From a bacterium (lineage in GTDB: Bacteria; Caldisericota; Caldisericia; UBA6126), in the NCBI GenBank assembly GCA_021372585.1, contig JAJFUD010000019.1:1-45196 (forward strand): a stretch of 45,196 nt of DNA. Reading direction: 5' to 3'. Below are positions 14,001-23,500 of this stretch, piece after piece (position 1 is the stretch's first letter; each line of letters starts with the position of its first letter). The notes beneath the pieces were generated by a model, which saw only the letters and a program-made list of their open reading frames with translations, was not told where the DNA came from and made no database searches. The translations under genes were made by a program, and so were the position numbers.

Positions 14001-14529
14001 TTCTTGCGGTGAAAAAACAGCCGTACAGAAAAATCAAAGTTGGGAATTAACCCTTCCGGTTGTGTTGGGTAAAAATGTGTTTTCATTTCACGTGTTGGAT
14101 CATGCCGGCAATGAAGCCACCGTTTCCCATGAAATCTATGTATACCGAAAAAGGGTGATAGAATTACAGATTGGCAGCAAGACAGTGTATAAAGATGGTC
14201 TTCCTGTTCAGACCTTACCGGTACCGCCTTATATCAAACAAGCCAGAACGATGGTTCCTCTTCGAATGATTGCAGAGTCATTCGGCGCAGAAGTAGCCTA
14301 TCAAACCACGACGAAAGGTATTACCATTCGGTATCAAAATAAAGAGATACGATTAGTTGTCGGTACAAAACAGGTCAATGTCAATCAGGAAGTGATGACG
14401 CTTGAAGTTGCTCCTGAAATTGTTCAGAGCGTAACGTTTGTTCCTTTACGTTTTATTACGGAAGCCTTAGGTTTGGAAGTGGAGTGGGTGGAATCTACTC
14501 GAACGGTTAAAGTTGTTGATCTTATCTAA
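5014..14529 (+). CDS. Giant secreted surface protein, paralogue 2 (3,171 aa)
   Basis: The start is ATG 5014, with AAAAGGAG ending 9 bases upstream. A signal peptide covers residues 1-30 (basic start, hydrophobic core, AKA cleavage site). The N-terminal region has the shared motifs VWFDPDGFFQD and GWVDMVDY and four GD-x-R-[LF]-T calcium-loop motifs (near 6070, 6292, 6918 and 7196); the loop DKNENSTVDLGD has dockerin spacing. A nidogen-like beta insertion follows (about 7556-8500), then a small insertion not seen in paralogues 3 and 4 (about 8970-9290). The shared core has YPGGQDHTGR (near 10205), ECC (near 10993) and the EF-hand loop DLNADGKVSFAD (from 11317). Ig-like modules (about 13400-14150) and a C-terminal stalk domain (residues about 3048-3171) complete it. 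The 61-base gap after paralogue 1 has no hairpin, which suggests co-transcription. A calcium-stabilised surface protein is inferred; no catalytic motif was recognised. Confidence 0.88.
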   Translation: MRKLLTLAVVVSFLFGMFPTMLMPNNIAKAETENETAVFNLATFHQVGYDWDNKLMVPARQFPWQKVGQTNWGRTNFLMPNIIKAVNTNGVPIPVTAAANAVEPLYYSQVYLNITAQGGISQESNAYYVVMDNQGQVWFDPDGFFQDSRYDPTADPIPARWPFETYPLNNNYVAGSCSVNLNAKMDPNADNNTKGPYIFNKFHPQYQNNVYFWDYKKDEKSNASDRLWQLGWVDMVDYPFVGAVKWDGTISDGLVRYDIAKANGDWDYNMPLVPFYQVDPINPLNKIYQEFHTELTPEGVTSNNEVDGLYTPGAFTKNGANERPHEAIYRADLTLVRQLDDAGAYYFGHVMAGDMRLTAVPKKRGEETKLYPEGTIVQAGDWDEGDYFRSFNENEKHADNSFYNKMYDPNEWIYRIQDPVSTKVTAGDLRLTNVNGKRIPSYNRLSLESGVGLFTGDALMMYEVFEGGCHTDKYDLTVLTDLYMGKNPSEAAVALRTPNGDIAVSAQRVQKNTVLDPALDKERYHLLPGTTFHNVKFQYREYLGVQVFWDSAYDNNIGFNHPQDYLNAQDLDLNLVEERTGEQYVGAQDYSSVLDLGRILEKIPDTYKYHDTTGNGYGCGESIYWMSNPNKQVVEAGDKRFTDVDMVQNNVRIHYKRNTLVAPGDADENLNLTNFYYTDSDLQRHDVYKFYPLDTTSVTPDYSKPFDYDPYYTGIYHDKNENSTVDLGDVRLTDVTINETTYYCGSEVTGGNNWYMESPVHMISIGRNGDFTYADTAVLPGDIGLKVTVDGIEEDINKDVNNGVHSTKLRVEKTSEITVTVDPPPKEGEKVYITLQDNLANEFNVYRYHEWLFNRTYIQADYNFEGQPMNWYGDGGNSAGIWEYELPFEFPYMGRFYNRVFVSEKGFLNLTQMAGMPDSIAAADARIMVYGDDLSILPPNHPMNITTSTFDYEGRNVVNRDVENIYILKTDDSVIFRWRAQTRYETGPAYGWPSATYPSYLFGSTDYGSYRASNGRYYALVDVQATLFSDGTILMNFLKDVPSDADPINAQINKLYNQVNNVNRNTWVIGAPVIGITTGTSGSTSMYSSLKNLAIVDGIALNDIAIPNTWTYYINPRLSQYSAEQWKINITDFNKPTRARPTNEIGGSNYDDYDEWKPFEDFRVITADNPVATFQFTPYRGTSRDSGIPDWVEIRAYKDIEGSTVNPQDSTYTYIQNYNYSDPTIWDSKWTRPEYFKSPWGEYQKTKYFVYPPIDRLIPVELSNNYDCFGIARLEVDAANIEIIPDKECINPLDERQPMLGLTIKNFNDPDDVNDPSGMLMSSWRRTATLSGMDSQVDFGLTDSWYPPYYTNSPVGAYYLRIRDGGYINVFKVGDIVYIPGQASPSVGEYRRIVRIDLANRRIWFDMPLVNAHTPNCQVVPNPIIGNYNIKGGGIKGMFTTIGTFTNNPNGGAQRYIVQVRDDGSYDYWRWFEPLVIGQVVGALDAHDLLYSWQHCSQYDRFEGVNPPLNPPSIRTPFPFPNPRPPLGLEDMDCSIGQSMNEICGDGPEFPKLGDWNMGDRYGVFGNNADYGFYYPNVAATPPQAFGSIATWGVPVLITPYKTPVTSENLYDDGGKCVIATWPQDPATPINIRLYTNTAVFDYNSVYKHPPFFALEPGMGIDYCGEVSVKVGKPNADLNFTDMAIIDHSLQNSKVSYTLGSDAVSPLPPPTPQIASRYYPMARDFNRDLRAYPGGQDHTGRVEATIANYENPPGNNWNAYPAIWENKYVKLGTEFMPMSDYGLAFYVKTTTPYDHYSFYALGTQRIVRMTIEGPFAFPRTFMEDHTRGSALTGDQYIYKLSAGYEYNDYQNIPIDYDFSGKLVIDSSNANKFELRSGASQFYYNAFKAGALTHTGPLDFKKVTNPGFPFDAISIPDNEVNPWLYNDEKWFYWGVGRYDDDFGAYPNFGYCVNPVEQMYWMLNPVFLIDELIPVAHGDIKITILAANGIEYTYKECCEDPPLQSLPVHGIKISGAPKELEIDEDHTLDLTLTEGKIPIPNAGDQEGLEASEFCNSAVMVAWQDRGYLEMGTRQLVGMGDGQLANPPRSSNWYKKAYQFPEGFDLNADGKVSFADYETEILGAYDMATNTWSSGVVDGRTFMRENGEYSLDLSAANSSQITTIGYDFGGIPDEAGTFDKKQDHIISQYETIPIYINAYKYGDDNNDRANTPLWSPFAPNEHSHEVYLSGMTKIMPAPRNELVINYGPDPITAGVTPELVDPAKPLSFAVMDEQGNPVDLTMGLPDQHNIVKALDRNVWNILVQDPHLDNKDFFGMDAKLPQYYWVRTDLHNNDATLYDNESIYFSAMTPFDPIRIDFTKSNEGVYTFYNFCANDAGSFLVRFYTPDRRRYGETTVSVKLPSINYQIVNNEDPTKTVFEVPGSPDFIMTAMDRRVYTVSVQVFDAQGDILKGTAGASICEGTDDARITVTNTFLRNFQYRALSAPRYYNLIGVDKNLNGNIDLLNHERLYVDGFRGGWLYYTGSILTSGGWYSTTIIGDIPPENMQYDSGWGLGCIYNSIYKGGYCFPDINRDQILTFHDSISLDQEGRASFLYYANDMGLTESFLGCFIGKNRLTTNPAWNDVAGIPAFDAYGPTNVYYRFRYGGQRFFQNSLSMFRLDWDAHPDLFVSIKGPEFRFLEGRTRLPMSKELLEPSYYDLVYGVENHIIVQAYQADSRDLPLKENGRILFLGGRAEMNVEGQMKMGPDQVPETYIKMTPAGTGISLGTIRYILLKGGFGEYEDIDVGLNEYSHFDVALGLGIEVNPLGDLLPKNKVTLHIKVTDIATKKPIESAEVRIIGAGTNDKARSNSEGICTIDITPSEEGLLTITAEKEKMIKGITTLYVGKDKREIFLHMDTVPTITNQKQLQLSGVTKPNLTVLVNDTETQSDKTGRFTLMITLQEGKNTIRIQIKEEDKVKEEILEIVVDSLAPKLTFDEIGQQVDITSVTLRGTVNEDSVISCGEKTAVQKNQSWELTLPVVLGKNVFSFHVLDHAGNEATVSHEIYVYRKRVIELQIGSKTVYKDGLPVQTLPVPPYIKQARTMVPLRMIAESFGAEVAYQTTTKGITIRYQNKEIRLVVGTKQVNVNQEVMTLEVAPEIVQSVTFVPLRFITEALGLEVEWVESTRTVKVVDLI
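7556..8500 (+). other. Nidogen-like beta domain inserted in paralogue 2
   Basis: About 315 residues lie between two segments that are contiguous in paralogue 4 (the PPP-x-x-x-EK strand and the FQFTPYRG segment). The order of motifs is FPYMGRFYNRVFVSEKG (the FPF-x-Y-x-x-V-x-VS-x-G strand), a short strand IMVYGDDL, a hydrophobic strand SVIFRWRA, then LFSDGTILMNF and IGITTGTSG. This order matches the nidogen-like extracellular domain common in secreted bacterial proteins. The assignment is by pattern only. Confidence 0.6.
8970..9290 (+). other. Small beta insertion found only in paralogue 2
   Basis: About 105 residues separate the shared segment DDVNDPSG from NIKGGGIKGMF. Paralogues 3 and 4 join these segments with only about 10-15 residues. 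The inserted sequence alternates hydrophobic strands (FKVGDIVYI, YRRIVRIDLANRRIWFDMPL), suggestive of a small beta barrel. I do not recognise the family. Confidence 0.5.
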
Positions 14530-14542
14530 AGGCAAACCGAAA

Positions 14543-14548
14543 AAGGAG
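14543..14548 (+). promoter_or_regulatory. Ribosome binding site that fixes the start of paralogue 3
   Basis: AAGGAG lies 8 bases before ATG 14557. An in-frame GTG at 14548 overlaps the last base of this site, so it cannot use it. The ATG is therefore the better start, shortening the longest reading frame by three codons. Confidence 0.75.
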
Positions 14549-14556
14549 TGGGTAGG

Positions 14557-17500
14557 ATGAAAAGAATAGTAAGCATTTGTATAACCCTGATTTTATGGTT
14601 TGGCATGCTGCCAATGAACGGAAACTATTCGTCACTGGTATGGTCAGCCAATACCGGTAACAAACAGGCGACTTTTATGGCGATGCGATTGCATCGGGCT
14701 GGGTATGATACCGATGGTACACCTATCGACCCTGACCCTGCCGATAAGACCAAAGCTTCTGTCTCAGGAAGGTTTTTTCCTTGGGAATTCACCAGAGGCA
14801 GCAGTTGGGGCAGGAAAGAAGTATACATGCCCGGTTCACCGGTCTATTGGTTTGAGTTATTTCTGACCATACGGGCCGATAGCGGAAAAAGCAAACCGGA
14901 AAACAGATGGGTGGGTGTCATTGACTCCTCCTTCAATATGTGGTTAGACCCGGATGGCAATTTTCATGACTCCAATTATGATGTGTTATCCGATAAAGAT
15001 CATCCTGCTTATATACCCGGGCGTTGTGAGAATAATCCCCGCGCTCAGGTAGACCCACTCTCCAATACACAAGGACCCTATGTGTTGAATCCTAAGGAAC
15101 CAAGCTACCGTCCTGAGATCTATTTTTATGATAAACTGCAGACCGGTAGGGCTTGGCGCATCGGATGGGTCGATATGGTGGACTATATCGCGGCCGGTAA
15201 CCGTGATCCGATGGGCATCATTTCTGATGGTACCGTCATGGAGGGCGATTGGGATCTTCGATTGGAGCAGTTTCGGTTCAGAAACGACGGCGTTGAAGTC
15301 ACTATCGGCTCAAATACCTACCAAACAGCCGATTACCTGGAAGAATGGCATACGGACCATATTGTAGCCAATAATACCTATGATTGGCCGGAATTTATTT
15401 ACTCTTTGGGAGCCAACCACGTTCAGGACCCATTAACCGATCTGGCTACGCGTAATTCCGTCCAACCCGCTGATCAAAGAATCACCATGGTGTCTGTCAT
15501 AAAAGACGGTGTTACGTATACCTATAACCCGGGATCCATCGTCAACGCTACCGATAAAGATGTCGGTATGCCGTTGGTGAATTTTAATGACAACGGCAAC
15601 CCTGTGATCGAGCAAGGGGAAGAGATTCATACCGGTAGCGCTGCCAGGTATTCTATCGGGAATTTTATCTACATGAAATTGAACGGGGTTCCAAACCCCG
15701 AAGTCCAAGTCGGTGATATTCGGCTATCCAATGTCAATACCCGACAGGACAGTAATGGATTGATCGGTCCTGGTATCTTTGCATCTGATGTCATGATTTT
15801 TGCTGAAGTGTTAGAGGCAAACTGCAATGGTACAGACAAATACGATCTTTCCGTGGAAACCGATATCTGGCTGGGTGTCAATCCTTCCGTGACCGCAGCC
15901 CGATTATTCTCTGCGAATGGGGATGTGCCTCCGCAGTCCCAGCGGATCCAGAAATCCACTGTGTTAGATACTACCGGCAGAGAATTTATCGTGCCCGCTA
16001 CCACCTTTCATGATATCTCTCTCGGATACAGAGGATTTCTTGGTGTCGAGATTTTTGCCGATAACGGAATAGACGCCAATATCTGTGCCAATATCGACAC
16101 CCTCCAACCGGTGGCGCAGAATGATTCCGATGATTATATCAATGGTCGGATCGGGGAAGAGTACATCGGTACGACCGATGGGAATTTCTCATTTGACCAT
16201 AATTTTTTATTAAGCAATTTTCAATCCATTGATTTTTATCATGACGTGAACGCTCCGGATAGTTTCAGTACTAATCCGGACGATCCCGATTATTATGAAC
16301 CGCATTACGGGTGTGGAGAGGCATTTTACCGCAAAGAAATGTACACTCTTGTTAATCCACTCCCTGTACCTCCCGGCGGAATATATCGAATTGAGATGGG
16401 TGATCTACGTTTGTCTACCGTCACGGTCGAACGAAACGGTCAGCGAATCACCTATGACAAACGTACCCATGTCATGCCCGGAGACCTCGATATCGGCTTG
16501 ACTCTGTTCCAGGTCCCATCGTTATTAATGTTTGTAGACGATCCCGATTACAATGTTACTGGCGAGTATGACGAAGGAGAAACCTTATATCAATCCGCTG
16601 ACGGGTATGTAAACAGCGGTGATATCCGTCTGACCGAGATGGATTTTGGCGGCAAACACTACCCATGCAACAGCCCAGTTGATGAGTATGACTTTTGGAT
16701 CCGGCAAGCCCAGCTCCATATGATGAGTATGGGAAAATCCGGAGACGGCAGAGCGATCGATATGGAAGTGATGCCCGGTTTGCTGGACATGGATATTCAG
16801 CTGGACAAACCTTTCCAGGTCGAGCAAACCACCCACATCACCGCCAAGCTGAACACCCCTGTGGGGAAAGACAACCAAGTCCACTTAATCGTGAAAGAAC
16901 CGGAAGTGGCCGGTTTTGGCGGCGTACCGGCTCCACAAGCCTATTATGCAGAATCAGTCGTTGCTCATGAGTGGCTTCCGAAAGCACCGGAAGGCGAAGA
17001 CGAGTGGGATTATCGTGTATCCTTGAATTTTGATAACCGAAGAGGTAATGGTTCGGGTGCCTGGTGGCCAGTTAACTATGCTTCCGGTCGATGGTCGGAT
17101 CCATTGATGTATTTGACTGTACCTGACTGGTGGGGTCATTGGAGGCCTGAAAATCGGCGTACACCTTTGGGCGGACCGAGAAGAGGTCCTTATGCCTATG
17201 ATTTACCCACTACCCCCGGTGGTGCCTTTACGTTCCCGTTTTTAAGTACTAAATATCGCCGTATCTGGATCGACCCATATCCAGTCATTCAATTAAATAA
17301 TGGAGGAGGTCCTATCGGGACGATTGCTCAACCTTACTGGGCAGTAGATTATTTAATGAGTCATTATTATAATCTATATACTTGGATGTATCCCACCAGT
17401 TATGGCAAGCGAACACCCTCCTTATACGCGTACGGCGGATTATACTATACGGGATGGCCGATCTCACCCTGTCGTTTTTATACCGCTTTATGGAACCGCC

Positions 17501-20500
17501 CAGCCGGATCGTATTACCAATACTCCGGTGGAGAAGTCGGATATTATAACGATTATAGTTATCCGTACGGTATGATGCCTTATGGGTATGCGGATTATGT
17601 CGGAGAATATAATATAGATGACCAGCCTTTGACAACTGGTATTTGGGCTTATGTGGACGAAGAATCCACCCCAAGGCGTTTGGTCATCACTTGGCTTGTG
17701 AATTTTTCGTATGACCGATATTCCTACTACAATTCCTATTGGAGTGATTCTCGGTATGATGGATTATATCCGAAATACGAAGTGCAAATAGTACTGTATG
17801 AAGATGGTACTTTCCAATATAACTACAATTATGGAAACAAGAACTTTTGGCAACAAGGAAACTACCCGTGGTCGCAATCACCAGCTGTAGGATATTATAA
17901 TGGAAACAGCTCTTTTATTCCGGCTCAGATATTACCTCACCACAATAATGATGATCTTGAATTAGCGCCCTCAGTTCGTTTTACCTTCTATCAACCACCC
18001 GGAAAGATCGATCCGCACAACCCGTGGAATATGTATGCTGATTACAGAATATTGGACGATAAAAATCCCGAGATCAGTTTTGAATACACACCTTACCGCG
18101 GCACCTGCAAAGAAGACGGTACCCGTGACAGGCTCGAGATCTTGGCGTTTCTCGAAAAAGGCGGCGTGAAATCCCCTTTGCCGATTGATCCGACAAAAGA
18201 TGTGTATTATGAGCAGTACGACTTGCCGGTAGGCGTTGCCGGACCCGAAAACGGGAAGCAATATGTCTATGTGGACATGGATAGCTCACAAAATGTCACG
18301 GCAGGCGATATTCGTCTGACCGCGGTGAATTATTCGGTAGAAGGCGTGACAGGTGCTTACAATCAGGGAACGGTTGTCATCAGCACGGATGTGGATTGTG
18401 TTCAAGTGGGCGATACCCAAGCTGCCTCGACCTGGAAAATGTACGTTCCATCGAATGCGTTATTGGGCAGTGCGGTGTATATTGCCGGCAGCGAAGTCAA
18501 AATACTGGTCTATGTTGACATGAACGAGAACGGTTTTGCCGACCAGGGCGATATTCGGTTAGTCGGTTTCTCTTCCTACGCTCAGGGCAGTGTAGTCCAA
18601 TCCCAGGATTGGGAAGTGTACCGAAATTATAGAACTATACAGACACCTTTATTTCCACAGGACGCCCCGATCGGAATCCAAAAGAAAAAATACGTGTATT
18701 ACGACCGGGATTATTCTCAGACCATGACTCGGTTTGATGTTCGTTTAACCGCGATCGATTCTTATCTGGAAGGTTCTCAGGTTTCGGCCGGAGACCTGGA
18801 CCTTGGTAAAACCTATAGAGCCAACAATGTTCCTATCGGGGTACATGATCCACTCGCGCCTATTGGCGCCAGTGGCAGCGGACCCTATAATTCTCCTTTG
18901 TTTAACGATCCGATTGGATATAAATACAATGCATACGCGCATTTGGGAGATCCGGACAACCCGATTGTCGAGGAGGGCGATATCCGCCTCGGTGATTGTG
19001 TCATCGTCAGCGGTGGCGGTACGATCACCAGTACCTATAAAAAAGGTACCATTGTCGCTGCAGGTGATTTAGATGTAGGCGATGGTTTTGATTACAATTG
19101 GGCAGGACACAGTTCCTATAAATCTAAAGTAATTGTATGGGACAACGAGTGGGGACGCGGCATCTATCTCGACGTCAACAACAATACAGTCCATTCCCAA
19201 TCGACTACGATTCCTCCCGGAGAATCCAGACCAGGTACAGGAGATATCCGCCTGGCGAAGAATTTCTGGAAAAAAGGACCATACGCTTATGGGTACCCAC
19301 CGGTGTCTCAAAACTGGTACTATTCACAATACGGACCGATGGTTCATCCAGCGGGTGAAGCGGTATTACCTTTCTATTATCCGTATCCGAATTATTATTA
19401 TTACGATGAACAAGGTAATTTCCGATACTATCCCAAGTTCTACAACACCTTTGATAACTGGGAATACGACAACGGATATGGTTGTACCTATGCTTACTAC
19501 CAGTATGGCTATTACCCGGGCTACATGCGTTGGGGCTGTACATTTTACTCCGGTGTCAGTGTCACAACCGATAACCTGGTGTATATCAACTCCAATCCGC
19601 AAGGTGGTGCCGTGAAAGCCGGAGACTACCGTATCAACGAGATCGGAGAGCTCCAGCAGGGCAGTTATGTGGAAATCGACGATACCGACCGACAGACCGG
19701 ATTCATGTTTGACCCGTACTGGTCCAAACATCCTTGGACCAAACTGGAATTGGACAAAAATCCCTTTAAATCCGTATACCCTATTCCGACCGTCGTTCCC
19801 AGCCCGACCATCCCTTCGAAAATGACAGGTCGTTATGATTGTTACTTGTGGAATAAGTACGATATCATTCCCGAGGTGATGGAGCTTGAAGCAGACCAAA
19901 AGTGCCTACCACTCAATCCTCAACGGTTCCCGAATCTTACCTTGCGGGTGATGGACGCCGATAATCCGAATGATGTGAACGATCCGGCCAATGTGGCGAT
20001 ATCCGGTCACCCGGATGAACCGATGGTCATGAACTACAATGCTCATGGCGGCGGGATTAAGTTTATGTTTACCGCGGTAGCGGGACCGCTCTCGTTCCAA
20101 AAATATATCGGCCAGTACAACGAAGACGACACCGTCGTATTCTGGTACTGGTATGACAACGTTCCCTACGGTGTGTTGGATGTAAACGATTTCCTGAAAT
20201 CCACCTATGATTGCAACAAGACCGGATACTTCAAGCCGGTGGGCGGAGATCCCTATAATCCTTACTGGATGCAGGCCCCCCCGTTCCCAGCCCGAATACG
20301 GGACATCGACTGCTCCTTTAATCAATCGGTTTGTACGATATGCGGCGACACCCCCGGTTTCCCGAAATTGGGTGAGGTCAATAACCGCATGTACTATTTT
20401 GCGTTTGCTATCGGCGATGTCAACGGCAGAACGATCTGGAATATGGGGGATTGGATCGTCAACCAGAACAATACTGCTCCTTCATTCGATGGCATAACGG

Positions 20501-23500
20501 TTGACCCGCAGATATCCTACTGTCAGTCGATGGGTGACGGTGGTTGTTCCGTTTATTGCTATCCGCAGAATTATGGTACTGTCTGGACATACGGTGTACC
20601 GGTACAGGTCACCAGTTGGTCAGAAGAAGATGAGGGCGGCAGGGTCGTCGTACCCGTGAAACCGTTCAATACCGAGACGCCGGTGACGATTCGGCTGTAT
20701 TCAGCCAGAATCCTGTATGATTACAATACACGGTATCCTCATGGCGGAGCCTTTATTCATGATACCGGGTACGGAATCGATTATTGCGGCACCTTGGATC
20801 TGAAAGTACTGGAACCGGACCCGAAAGTAAACTTCGGTGAATTCCAGATCATCGACCATGGCTTACAGAACTCGAAAGTGAATTATACCTCCGGGGCAGA
20901 TGCCCTGAGTCCGATGATCTACCCTACCCCGATGATCCATGCCGACTACAATCCGATTTTGGAAGACTACATTCACGATATCCGCGCTTATCCCGGCGGC
21001 CAGACGCATACCGGTAGAATTCCCAAGAATGAGTATTTTTGTGGATTTAATTCGTATCCTTCCTTATGGCCCGATATGTATAACAAACTGGGAACCGAGA
21101 TGTTCCCCTTCACCGATTATGGTATTAGCTTCATCCTCCATGATGGATCGGATAACCGTATATGGTGGGATGCCCAGGCCAGAAGACCTGACCTGAACAT
21201 TAAGGCGATTACGGTGGAGGGCGCCTTTATGAGGCCTCGTGTCTTTGAAAGAGTAGGTGCTACCGGCGCGGTTACTCAATCCTACCGCACGACCTATCCG
21301 GATGGCTTACCGGTACAATACGATTTCAGCGGGAAAGTGGTCATCGATACTACGAATTATGATCTGTATTCGTTTGGTGCTAGAGATCAGGCTCCTTATC
21401 TTAATCCTCCAATTGACCTATCCAACGTCGCTTCCCCGAAATCGGTTGACAGCTTTGTATATAAATCCCGAAACGCGAGGTTGCAAGAAAGCCGCAAGAT
21501 GTGGTACGGCAGCCGTTTCAGTACTGTAACGGAGTATATGATTGATAACGGCGATTCTTGGCCAGTCGGCTCCAACCCCAGTTTTACCTATCAGACACTG
21601 CTTTATATTGATGAAATTATTCCGATCTCAAACGGAAAATTATCCATCACGGTAGAGTTATATGACGGTACGATAAAAAAATACCAGGATTGCTGTAATG
21701 AGATTCTGGATGATTTGCCGATCAACGGGTTGGAAGTGACCACTGATATCGAAAGCGTGACGATTGATACCGACACGAAAGTGCAGGTACAGGTCAAGGA
21801 ATACGATACAAAAGGCATGAAGCCCGCTGACCATATCATTCCCTGTAACGATGCACTCGTATTAATGTGGCAGGACAGAGGTGTCAAGGATGCCTCCGGA
21901 AAAGTGAACGGCGCAGGAGACGGTTGGATTACTGTTCCTCCCCGATCCAGTGCTTATTCTAATGTCGCTCCGCAGTTGAATGAATATTTTGATATCAATA
22001 GCGATGGGAAGGTATCTTACCAGGATTACGAAACGGAAATAATCGGTACCTACGATATGGCATCCAATACTTGGAAAGCCGGTGTGATGGATGCCAGAAC
22101 CTTCCAACGAAACGACGGTACCTACCTATTTGACCTGAGTGCTGAGAACGGTGCTTTGGTCGATACGATCGGCATGGACTTCGGAGGGCCGGTCAGCCGG
22201 AAGAACCTTCCGGACCATGTGATCGATGATTTCGAGATCCTGCCTCTGTACATCACCGCTTTTAAATACGGCGATGATGATAATGACAGAGGGTTCTCAC
22301 CATGGTACAGTCTCACGAAGCCGTATGAGTTTTCACATGAAGTATATTTATCTGGCTTGAAACCACTTGATGTCGTTCCCAAAAATGACTGGGTGGTGAC
22401 GTTTGCACCAGAACCGTTAACGGCCGGTTGTGTTCCTGAATTACTACAGGGAGAGACTCCGCTCACCTTTAACCTGCTTGACAGCGATGGGAATCCGGTG
22501 GATTTGTCTAAGGGTATTGCAGATCCGTCAGGCAATAACCTGGTAGAAGACATTAATATCTGGAACGTCCTGATTAAAGACCCGCATAAAGATAACAAAG
22601 CTTTTTATGGACCGAAAGCGGTTCTACCCAGATACTACTGGCTTAGAACCGATCTTCATAATGATGACGGCACGATGATCAATAACTACCGTATGTTCAG
22701 TATCGCCAGAAATCCGTTCTTGCCGATCGAGACTGATTTTTCAGCCAAAGAGGAGGGCAAGTACCTGTTTAAGGGATTCTGCGCGAACGATGAGGGGCAA
22801 TTTGATGTTTTCATCGACTCTCCGGATCGGAAACACCGAGGCAAAGTCGAAGTCAAGGTGAAATCACCGAATGCAGCTTACGCCATCAGAGATTACAAGA
22901 TTCAATACAGTGGCGGCAGTGCTTCACAATCGAATGGCCAGGATACTGACTTTATCCTGACTACCCATAATAACAGCATGTATTGGATCTACCCGTTCCT
23001 GTTTGATGCGACGGGTAACCCGATCGTTGGTAATCAGACAGCAGAGGAATGCGCAGCGGTGGGTAGCTTGACCAGGTTTACGCCTTATACCACCAAACCG
23101 GATAACTTTAATTACAGCCGGCTAGGGTATCAGCGGTATTACTGGTATGAAACCACGAATAATGTTTTTATCGTCAGCAGCTTAGCCTCAAGGTATCATG
23201 CCGTTGGCTGGGGTCAATATGAGAAGGACCCTAACTACCTGACTGGCAGCTTTTTTGCCGGATTACCTCTGTGGTACAAATCTTCCTGGACCTCTCCCTG
23301 GTACACACTTGGTTCTTATACCTATTACAATACCGAAATATGGCAGTGGGAAAATGGATTATGGGCATTATTTCCAGTATTTGACTTACCCCCGGCTGAT
23401 AATATACGCGGTATGGGTCGGGGCGCTATCTATAACTCTCCCAAAGGCGGCGGGTACTGCTTTGTAGATTGGAACGGTGCCAACGGATATCTGGATGCGG

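Noticed and set aside
14548-14556. GTG start three codons upstream for paralogue 3
   Set aside because: It overlaps the ribosome binding site; ATG 14557 has the right spacing and gives a cleaner signal peptide.
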